12,963 bases of DNA from Candidatus Poribacteria bacterium. GTDB taxonomy: Bacteria > Poribacteria > WGA-4E > UBA9662. Every line of letters starts with the position of its first letter. The first letter of the stretch is position 1. The position numbers and the translations under genes are program-made. The notes beneath the pieces were generated by a model. It was not told the origin of the DNA. It was given only the letters and a program-made list of their open reading frames with translations, and did not search any database. Shown in pieces: positions 7,522 to 12,963 of this stretch. Where the stretch lies: contig PACG01000201.1 of NCBI GenBank assembly GCA_002699335.1, forward strand, positions 18,139 to 31,101, given 5' to 3'.

Positions 7522-8742
7522 TCAATTCGTTTCTTCCAGTTGGTGTCTGTCAAGCGTAAAAATCAGCCCTGCCGAAACGCTGACAGACACCATGGCGCAG
7601 ATCAGTGGTATCTGTTGGCCTAATCCAATCAGCAGACTAGCGACAAAATAACCGGATAAAAAGCCAACACTCCAGGCCAAATGGAGAAACCCCACCCCGC
7701 GACCTGTTTCGTCATCGCTGGAGAACCGTTTGATGAAACGGGGCATAGTGGTCGATAATGACCAGGCGGCGCCCGAGGCTAGTGTCCCAGCCACGAAAAA
7801 GCCGGTGGCTGAATGAGCTGAAAGCATCAAACCAAATAAGCTGGCCAAGATCAGAAAATGCGAGCCGATCGCTGGTTTTATGACGCCGATCCGGTCGCAG
7901 ATCATGCCCGTCACCTGCAGACAGAGACAGGCAAAAATATCGCTACTCCCACCCAAAAAACCGGTAATTTGGATATCGGCTAGGCGGGCCATCAGCAATG
8001 GCATCAGAAACTGGATACTGCCCCAGGAGAAGGTACTGAAAAACCGGATGCCGGCCAGAATAGTGACGTTTCGCCGCCCAATAATCGGTGCGTAGTTTTG
8101 CCATAGGGTAGCGAGAAATCCTCGACGCCTATCTGTCTCAATCTCCGAACCAGGATCTGTGTCTGTCTCGGGTTCTGTTACCGGGATCATTGTTTGTTGT
8201 CGAGGCAAAACCAGGACGGTTACCAGCACCAGTAGCAGTCCTGACCCCACGGTTCCGAAACCGAAGGCGGCGTAGCTGTATTGCTTGATCAAGACGCCGG
8301 CTACAGACTTTCCCACTGCTTGGCCGAAAATACCACTTAAAAAGTAGGCGGCCGTAGCGCGGCCAAGGGCCGAAGTTTTAACTGATCCGATCAAGTATGA
8401 TTGTCCTCCGGCTGACTTCAAGCCAGAGGCTATCCCTTGCATACACAGTACGACCAAGATTACCATTGCGCTTCGACTGGTAAAGACAAATCCGACCAGA
8501 AAACCACCCGTAATGCCCAGCACCAGCGTTAGCTTTCTCCCAAATCGATCGCACAGTGCTCCTGCCAGCAGTGCGGAAATACCACCTAACCCAATCGGGA
8601 TGGCACGGAGCAATCCTGCGATCCAAAGTCGTTGGCTCAGTGTATCCTCCATATATTTAGGAAACAGATACTGGATCGGTTGTGAAATCAGGCCCAGACC
8701 AAACAAAATGGCGCATAGAATCCACAGTTGACGACTACCCAT
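7522..8742 (-). CDS. MFS transporter
   Basis: A 406-residue polytopic membrane protein with about 12 hydrophobic segments in two halves. The first cytoplasmic loop carries the major facilitator motif A as GALCDRFGRK (61-70). A hydrophilic, acidic central loop follows at about 181-207 (TEPETDTDPGSEIETD), and a second motif-A-like stretch CDRIGVIKP comes after the seventh or eighth helix. Transport is presumably proton-coupled. The sequence does not reveal substrate or direction, and resemblance to drug-efflux or sugar permeases cannot be resolved by eye. The start is 10 bp after the kinase stop, so the two are almost certainly co-transcribed and perhaps translationally coupled. It is the last gene of the minus-strand operon. 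Confidence 0.88.
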   Translation of the reverse strand: MGSRQLWILCAILFGLGLISQPIQYLFPKYMEDTLSQRLWIAGLLRAIPIGLGGISALLAGALCDRFGRKLTLVLGITGGFLVGFVFTSRSAMVILVVLCMQGIASGLKSAGGQSYLIGSVKTSALGRATAAYFLSGIFGQAVGKSVAGVLIKQYSYAAFGFGTVGSGLLLVLVTVLVLPRQQTMIPVTEPETDTDPGSEIETDRRRGFLATLWQNYAPIIGRRNVTILAGIRFFSTFSWGSIQFLMPLLMARLADIQITGFLGGSSDIFACLCLQVTGMICDRIGVIKPAIGSHFLILASLFGLMLSAHSATGFFVAGTLASGAAWSLSTTMPRFIKRFSSDDETGRGVGFLHLAWSVGFLSGYFVASLLIGLGQQIPLICAMVSVSVSAGLIFTLDRHQLEETN

Positions 8743-8752
8743 GGCGCTGTAT

Positions 8753-9388
8753 CTAAGATCCGGCTGTAAGTTGATTTAGAAGCCCGGCGACTACCATTTC
8801 GGTTGCCACCTCATTTTCCCTATCGAAGGGAACGATAAGGTCAGCGTATTTTTTGCCGGGTTCAGTATAAGTCGGATAATTGGGAATCACGTCGCGTCGA
8901 TACCAATCGATTTGCCACTTTAGATCACCACCACGGTCGGATACATCTCTCAGCATTCGTCGCAAAACCCGTTCGTGTGGATCTACCTCCAGGTAGAGCT
9001 TGATCTGCAATAGATCTCTTATTTTCTGAGACCAAAAAATCAGGTGTCCCTCTAAAATGACCAGATCAGACGGTTCTATGATTTCAACCGTCTCCTGTCG
9101 TTGTGCCATGCGGGTACCGGCAGCGGGCGTCTGAATCGATTGCCTATCTGATAATCGCTGGAGATGATCGATCAACTGATCCCACAACACCGCATCTGGA
9201 TGGTTAGCGGTGATGACTTTCTCTCGTTCCTCCGGTGAGTACTCCGAGAAATCCCGAAAATAGTGATCCTGGTTGAGGACAATCGGTGAAAAGGCGGAGA
9301 GCCGGTCGGCCAGTTTTTTTGCCAGCGTGCTTTTTCCGGCTGCTGATCCGCCCATGACACCGATCGTAACCGGTTTGGCTTGGTTCAT
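8753..9388 (-). CDS. Uridine-kinase-like P-loop kinase with altered nucleoside pocket
   Basis: A 211-residue kinase of the uridine kinase / phosphoribulokinase family, normal length for the family. It has Walker A GGSAAGKST (13-21), the catalytic region NQDHYF with Asp41, NHPDAVLWDQL (62-72, like DHPDAFD in uridine kinases), LEGHLIFW (112-119) and RRMLRDVSDRG (143-153, lid). KKYADLIVP near the C-terminus also fits. True uridine kinases have PVYDF before the TR/SR...ET stretch, contacting the nucleoside. Here it reads PAAGTRMAQRQET (88-100), so the Tyr-Asp pair is gone. The phosphorylated substrate may therefore not be uridine or cytidine. AAAGGA lies upstream (about 9405-9400), a fair ribosome binding site. 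It lies between the DUF6785 gene (55 bp upstream) and the MFS gene (10 bp downstream). Confidence 0.85.
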   Translation of the reverse strand: MNQAKPVTIGVMGGSAAGKSTLAKKLADRLSAFSPIVLNQDHYFRDFSEYSPEEREKVITANHPDAVLWDQLIDHLQRLSDRQSIQTPAAGTRMAQRQETVEIIEPSDLVILEGHLIFWSQKIRDLLQIKLYLEVDPHERVLRRMLRDVSDRGGDLKWQIDWYRRDVIPNYPTYTEPGKKYADLIVPFDRENEVATEMVVAGLLNQLTAGS

Positions 9389-9443
9389 AGGTAATTTTTC
9401 CTTTCAATTTCCAGTAAAGATTTCTGCTCCTGCCACTTGTTAG

Positions 9444-11405
9444 TTAAGGGTAAAATTGGTAGGTGTGTGTATTGAAGATCACGCCCGACAGACTCCAGAG
9501 ACTGCCCACGACATAGTCGCCTAGCACCAGTCCTAGAAAAAACGGAACCGTTCGCCGATAGCTTCTAACCCCGCCATGCCGAAGAATCCCCCATTTTAGA
9601 CATAGGCAGATCAACAACGGAATCCAGAGGTCGGACATTTCCTGGTTGCCGGCCATCACGTAACCCAGCGGATGCAGAGGCAGCCAGAAAAACTTCAGCC
9701 GCAGGTAGACCAGAACCATCATGGCAGTGAAGCCGACCCCGACAAACAAAACAGTTGTCCAGTCTGTACTGGTGGGATAGACCAACCAGCCCGTTAAGCG
9801 CCGAAAATACTCACGCCCGTAGCCGGTTGACCAATTTTCAAAGTAGCCCGAAGCAGCGCCATAAAGATAATAGAGGTGAAGTTGCACCCAGAAGGCGATT
9901 AAGCCGCCCAATACAGTGGCAATGAGAATAGCAGCTATCATCTGGTAGCGATGAATAGTAGCTGTTTCGGCGATTTTGAAAGCTTCCATCTGGTGCGGCA
10001 TCTGTTGAGGTCGATAGTCCCGGTTGAAAAAACAGATCGACAGAGCCGTCAGGTTTCGTGCGCCAAGTCGCCGGGTGCCCACTAGATCGATCAACAGGTA
10101 ACGAGGCGCTTGCCAGTGGTAGGCGTGGACAAAAATGCCGGCTTCGGCCCGAATCCGGGTAGTGATAATCGGCGTCACTAGAAAAAGCCCGGTAAAGGTC
10201 ACGGCCAGCCAGGGCGACATTCCCGCCTGCCACACGGCCAGCGCAAAGGCCAACCCGGCCAGGAGTATGCCCCAAACGGCTACCCGATAAGGAAGGGGCT
10301 CATTAGCATCGTCATTTCTGGTCGAAGAAGATCCAACGGCTATCTTCAGCACCTTTTTCAGGTGTGATCGGCCGATCCAGATAAAAAAGAGGCACAGCCC
10401 GAAAAAGGCACCCAGCGTCTGCTCATTCAGGTAAGGGAAATTCCCCTGGAGTCCGAAGGCATTGGACGCCGCCATCTGGTTACGGTAGATAAAATAAAAC
10501 AACAGGGTCGAGAAAAGAACGTCCAACGGCATCAGAAACATAATTCCGATGGCGAAGGGATAAAAGGCGACAATCACCGTACCGTAGAAACGCAGAGGCG
10601 GCTCACTGAAGCGGTAAAAATGACGTGTGATTGGCAATCCTGGTACTGAAGGAAAAAGGGTACTGATTCCATTTAGCAGGCTGATTCCGCCAGCGAGGGC
10701 AATGCCCAGCCAGAGTCGCTTGTTACGGAAAATACTTGAATCGGGTTTGGCCATCTCCAACGGCAGTTGAATGATGGGGAAGGTGAGCCGTTCACGATCT
10801 GCCCATTGGCGGCGTAAAATGGTGTTTAGACAGAGGAATATGACCGCCAATAGCGAAAACAGGAGTACCCAACTCAAAACGACCGGCACCCATGTTAGCA
10901 GATGGAGCGGGAAATAGATGCTCGATTCTCCCTGGTAATAGCCTCGTAACACCGTTCGGTTCGAGACGGTTAACCAGGTGGGCAGATGATGCCAGAATAA
11001 CTCCCGCCACTCGTTTTCTTCGGTGGCAAACCAGGTGCTATGACCTAAGACCGAGAGTACCGCTTGCAGGACATCGCATCCGGCCAAGGAGGTGGCTAGG
11101 CTCAACATCACATAGAGCAGCAGTAGTTCTTGTGGCTGAAAGGTCCAACCAATTGGGAACCAGCCCAAACGAGTACCGTAGCGAGCAACGGTGTTGATGA
11201 TCAAGACCAACACCAGAATGAAGATCACGTTGGAGAGAGGAACCACCCAGGTTGGGAAGGTATAGCGCACCAACTCCATTTGGAATAGGAAGTAGCAACT
11301 GATGGGCGTAATCAGCAGAAACAGCAGCGTCAGTCTGCCCAACCTGGGTTTCAGAACAGGTGAGTTTAGTGTTGAAGCGGTTCGACCATCTGCTATATGT
11401 CCCAT
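9444..11405 (-). CDS. DUF6785/DUF6784 multispanning membrane protein, function unknown
   Basis: A 653-residue integral membrane protein with roughly 13-14 hydrophobic helices. The ATG at 11405 is chosen over the adjacent TTG at 11408; no strong Shine-Dalgarno sequence is seen. Family features include the early FQPQELLLLYVMLSLATSLAG, a conserved cytoplasmic-looking segment RRQWADRERLTFPIIQLPLE (about 200-220), NAFGLQGNFPYLNEQTLGAFF, and RIRAEAGIFVHAYHW followed by DYRPQQMPHQMEAFKIAE in the middle. The last third (about 560-650) corresponds to the DUF6784 part. To my knowledge these families are found in Planctomycetes, Armatimonadetes, Poribacteria and relatives and have no assigned function. 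A transporter-like role is inference from topology and from the neighbouring kinase and MFS genes. It is the first gene of the probable three-gene operon. Confidence 0.82.
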   Translation of the reverse strand: MGHIADGRTASTLNSPVLKPRLGRLTLLFLLITPISCYFLFQMELVRYTFPTWVVPLSNVIFILVLVLIINTVARYGTRLGWFPIGWTFQPQELLLLYVMLSLATSLAGCDVLQAVLSVLGHSTWFATEENEWRELFWHHLPTWLTVSNRTVLRGYYQGESSIYFPLHLLTWVPVVLSWVLLFSLLAVIFLCLNTILRRQWADRERLTFPIIQLPLEMAKPDSSIFRNKRLWLGIALAGGISLLNGISTLFPSVPGLPITRHFYRFSEPPLRFYGTVIVAFYPFAIGIMFLMPLDVLFSTLLFYFIYRNQMAASNAFGLQGNFPYLNEQTLGAFFGLCLFFIWIGRSHLKKVLKIAVGSSSTRNDDANEPLPYRVAVWGILLAGLAFALAVWQAGMSPWLAVTFTGLFLVTPIITTRIRAEAGIFVHAYHWQAPRYLLIDLVGTRRLGARNLTALSICFFNRDYRPQQMPHQMEAFKIAETATIHRYQMIAAILIATVLGGLIAFWVQLHLYYLYGAASGYFENWSTGYGREYFRRLTGWLVYPTSTDWTTVLFVGVGFTAMMVLVYLRLKFFWLPLHPLGYVMAGNQEMSDLWIPLLICLCLKWGILRHGGVRSYRRTVPFFLGLVLGDYVVGSLWSLSGVIFNTHTYQFYP

Positions 11406-11433
11406 CAAAAATCGAGAGGATTCATCCCTAACC

Positions 11434-11457
11434 TACCTCTCCGTTCGCAGAGAGGTA
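11434..11457. repeat. Perfect 8-bp inverted repeat in the leader of the DUF6785 operon
   Basis: TACCTCTC (11434-11441) and GAGAGGTA (11450-11457) enclose an 8-base loop (CGTTCGCA). It lies 28 bases upstream of the DUF6785 start and 93 bases after the phosphodiesterase stop. No T-run follows on the minus strand. It could be an RNA hairpin in the leader, a weak terminator remnant or a member of an interspersed palindromic repeat family. Confidence 0.5.
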
Positions 11458-11465
11458 AGCTTGTC

Positions 11466-11484
11466 GGAGGAACAGTAGACCTCC
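11466..11484. repeat. Second small hairpin in the same intergenic region
   Basis: GGAGG (11466-11470) pairs with CCTCC (11480-11484) around 9 bases. It lies nine bases from the neighbouring 8-bp palindrome, so the spacer 11406-11550 folds into two adjacent stems on either strand. A TTGACA lies on the minus strand at 11510-11505, but no acceptable -10 box follows it, so no promoter is called. Confidence 0.3.
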
Positions 11485-11550
11485 TCTTCCTTTCTCTATT
11501 GAGATGTCAACTAGGTACTTAGCTGACACAGGCTGTCCTATTCGGGGTTA

Positions 11551-12243
11551 CTAAGCTCCCCGGCACAGTTGGATTAGTAGATCGGGTCGATTGGAACCGA
11601 TGGCATCAACCCCCAGGTCGATCATTTGCTGCATCTCTTCAACCGTGTCGGGGTTCCAGGCCCGAATTTTAAGTCCGGCTTGATGGGCCTGCTGTACCAG
11701 TTCAGCCGTGAGGTGTTGATGGTTAATATGAATGGCTTCGGCCCCCATCTCGGTCGCCTGCAGGCAGGCATCAGCCGGTGGCTCCGTCCAGAGGGCACCG
11801 AAGCGCAGGTTCGGATTTAGTCGGTGGGTTTCGACCAGTCGTGCATGAACAAAGGAGGTTAAAATGACCCGTTGGTTGAAGGCCTGATCTTCAACCATCT
11901 GCACCACCGGTTCGGCGGTATCGGGGCCTTTCAGCTCGATTTGCAAGATGATGGTTGGTGATTGGGTGCGCACCAGGTCGATGACCTCTAGTAGGGTCGG
12001 TACAGACTGCCCTTCACCGGCGTCCAGTTGCTTGATCTGGGTCAAAGTCGATTCAGCGACCCGTCCCGTGCCATTAGTAGTGCGGTCCACCGTTTGATCG
12101 TGTATGATCACCAGTTGTTGATCTTTAGTCAGATGAACGTCTGTCTCGATCTGATCCACGCCTAGATCAATGGCCATCTGCATGGATAAGAGCGTATTTT
12201 CAGCCACCAGGTTGGCAGCCCCTCGATGACCCGTAATAATCAT
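11551..12243 (-). CDS. Glycerophosphodiester phosphodiesterase (cytoplasmic, UgpQ-like)
   Basis: A 230-residue GDPD-family TIM barrel. It starts directly with MIITGHRGA and has no signal peptide, as in the short cytoplasmic UgpQ type. The catalytic and metal-binding set is complete: His6-Arg7, Glu15-Asn16-Thr17, Glu33 and Asp35 (QIETDVHLT), His48-Asp49 (VIIHDQTVDRTT), and Glu103 with Lys105 (QIELKG). C-terminal barrel features KIRAWNPDT and MIDLGVDAIGSNRP are typical. The enzyme hydrolyses glycerophosphodiesters to glycerol-3-phosphate and the alcohol, in phospholipid turnover or phosphate scavenging. It is transcribed from a strong-looking promoter at 12274-12302 and lies 145 bp upstream of the DUF6785 gene, so read-through into that operon is possible. 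TGGAG about 16 bases upstream is a distant ribosome binding site. Confidence 0.92.
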   Translation of the reverse strand: MIITGHRGAANLVAENTLLSMQMAIDLGVDQIETDVHLTKDQQLVIIHDQTVDRTTNGTGRVAESTLTQIKQLDAGEGQSVPTLLEVIDLVRTQSPTIILQIELKGPDTAEPVVQMVEDQAFNQRVILTSFVHARLVETHRLNPNLRFGALWTEPPADACLQATEMGAEAIHINHQHLTAELVQQAHQAGLKIRAWNPDTVEEMQQMIDLGVDAIGSNRPDLLIQLCRGA

Positions 12244-12273
12244 TATCTTTGATGACTCCAGTAAATCGGATTG

Positions 12274-12302
12274 ATTCTATCCAATCAGGTTTGGCTTGTC
12301 AA
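12274..12302 (-). promoter_or_regulatory. Strong sigma70-type promoter of the phosphodiesterase gene
   Basis: On the minus strand a perfect -35 TTGACA (12302-12297) is separated by exactly 17 bases from TAGAAT (12279-12274), five of six matches to the -10 consensus. Transcription would begin near 12267, leaving a leader of about 24 bases before the ATG at 12243. It is the best promoter match in the window. Confidence 0.75.
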
Positions 12303-12320
12303 GACAGTACATTCTTGACA
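12297..12320. promoter_or_regulatory. Perfect inverted repeat over the -35 box, candidate operator
   Basis: TGTCAAGA (12297-12304) and TCTTGACA (12313-12320) are perfect complements separated by 8 bases. The left arm contains the -35 hexamer of the phosphodiesterase promoter, a usual place for a repressor site. Another TGTCAA lies at 12338-12343, 41 bp from the first arm, with a partial copy TTGTCA just after it. No regulator gene is identifiable in the window. Confidence 0.45.
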
Positions 12321-12386
12321 GGGCATAAGTTTTCGTTTGTCAATTGTCATAAGTCTTGGCGGCAGGGTTCCACAGTATTGTAGATT

Positions 12387-12614
12387 ATGTTGAGATCAAT
12401 TGACTCGGGATTGCTACCAGTTGGCCGACTAGCAAGGGAAATTGGCCGCCATTTGTAACCTAAAGCAGGGATCTTAATTGGCGTTGGTGGCCTAATTGGG
12501 CCGCGCTGGGGTGGGTTAATGGACAGATGGGCTGTTGTCTTTTCTAATCCAGGTAACATTGACCGATCTAAATATATTCATCCTTGGTTTAGTGAGTTTC
12601 ACACGCCGTTCTAG
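12387..12614 (+). pseudogene. Possible decayed coding remnant with an internal stop
   Basis: From an ATG at 12387 the frame reads 23 codons to a TAA (12456-12458). It then continues without another stop for 51 codons to a TAG (12612-12614). The second part reads like protein (GVGGLIGPRWGGLMDRW, then KYIHPWFSEFHTPF). I do not recognise the family. The opposite strand is also open across 12347-12559, so the direction of any ancestral gene is uncertain and this may be chance. Confidence 0.2.
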
Positions 12615-12656
12615 GAATTGGGGCTTTTAACGTGGGGAGCTATTCTGGTCCGATGA

Positions 12657-12828
12657 ATCAGGATAATGTTTAGGCATCTTTCATCAATAACCCCCTGTAT
12701 TATCTGATGAGTGTTTGAGGTAATTCCTTCCAGACTCTAGAAAATGACAGGAAAGGAACATAAAACGACCTCTTCAAACCAAGGATGATGACCTCTTCAA
12801 CAGCGAAGTCGGCTTAGATAAACAGAGC
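12657..12828. other. Non-coding or unassigned stretch
   Basis: No intact gene is visible. The 11-bp string GACCTCTTCAA occurs at 12767-12777 and again at 12790-12800. A short plus-strand frame (12748-12867, KDDDLFNSEVG onward) and a minus-strand frame through the same bases both look partly protein-like, but neither has a convincing start. No promoter, tRNA or mobile-element ends were recognised. Confidence 0.25.
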
Positions 12829-12962
12829 TTAGCTTTGGTCTTGGACCAGTTGTCTGGCTACATCTAAAGCCGGAAACACGGCCTTTCTATACCCTTTCAG
12901 GTCGAATCTCTAAGGTCGAAATAGTCGAGAAGCACTTGGCACATCTGTTGCCCCAGCAGTTC
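12829..12962 (-). pseudogene. Possible 3' end of a gene entering from the right edge, frame-broken
   Basis: On the minus strand a frame entering from the window edge reads ELLGQQMCQVLLDYFDLRD and stops at a TGA (12899-12897). A second frame shifted by 14 bases reads FDLKGYRKAVFPALDVARQ and stops at a TAA (12831-12829). Both copies of Phe-Asp-Leu come from an 8-bp direct repeat, AGGTCGAA on the plus strand, at 12899-12906 and 12913-12920. Removing one 14-bp interval would join the two frames. No family is recognised. The alternative is that the gene simply ends at the TGA and the second frame is chance. Confidence 0.25.
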
Positions 12963-12963
12963 A

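Noticed and set aside
11505..11510. Minus-strand TTGACA as a -35 box for the DUF6785 operon
   Set aside because: At 16-18 bases downstream the sequence is purine-rich (AGAGGA) with no resemblance to a -10 hexamer.
12347..12559. A 70-codon minus-strand open frame in the right intergenic region
   Set aside because: Its start has no ribosome binding site, its composition is Pro/Ile/Ser-rich without domain character, and it lies opposite an equally plausible decayed frame.
12767..12800. 11-bp direct repeat GACCTCTTCAA as a CRISPR or iteron array
   Set aside because: Only two copies exist, 23 bp apart, with no third unit; too little for an array or an origin.
1..12963. An overt defence system or mobile island
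   Set aside because: No integrase, transposase, restriction, toxin-antitoxin or CRISPR gene is recognisable among the intact genes.

Overview
The window is about 13 kb of bacterial DNA of moderate GC content. It holds eight confidently coding genes plus fragments at both ends. The best taxonomic clue is the C-terminus of the large secreted protein at 3404-6541. It carries SYPNPFNPE...VPYELAE, then AAYWDG, ASGVYFY and a final KMVILK. This FlgD/T9SS-like tail closely resembles the one on many secreted proteins of Candidatus Poribacteria. A DUF6785/DUF6784 membrane protein and a WD40-like plus SUMF1-like secreted protein fit the same group. I infer Poribacteria or a close relative, from memory of family features and not from a search.

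Layout, left to right. At 1-61 (minus) there is the likely 5' end of a gene leaving the window, with a good ribosome binding site. A basic, degenerate receiver-domain protein follows at 179-820 (+). Next is a secreted multidomain protein at 941-3349 (+): beta-propeller, two Ig/cadherin-like domains and a catalytically dead FGE-sulfatase-like domain. Converging on it is the large secreted metalloprotease at 3404-6541 (-). A 231-bp divergent promoter region separates that gene from a family-2 glycosyltransferase at 6773-7468 (+).

The right half is a co-directional minus-strand block. In transcription order it is a glycerophosphodiester phosphodiesterase (11551-12243), a DUF6785 multispanning membrane protein (9444-11405), a uridine-kinase-like P-loop kinase (8753-9388) and an MFS transporter (7522-8742). 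The last three are tightly spaced (55 and 10 bp) and probably form one operon. Two membrane proteins around a small-molecule kinase suggest uptake or export linked to phosphorylation, with an unknown substrate. The phosphodiesterase has the best promoter in the window (TTGACA-N17-TAGAAT). A perfect inverted repeat sits over its -35 box.

The last 720 bp (12244-12963) hold no intact gene. They contain stop-interrupted, protein-like stretches that may be decayed genes. No tRNA, rRNA, CRISPR array or recognisable insertion sequence was seen. The most distinctive candidate for an undescribed system is the DUF6785 / divergent kinase / MFS cluster. That is a hypothesis from gene content and motif divergence, not a demonstrated function.
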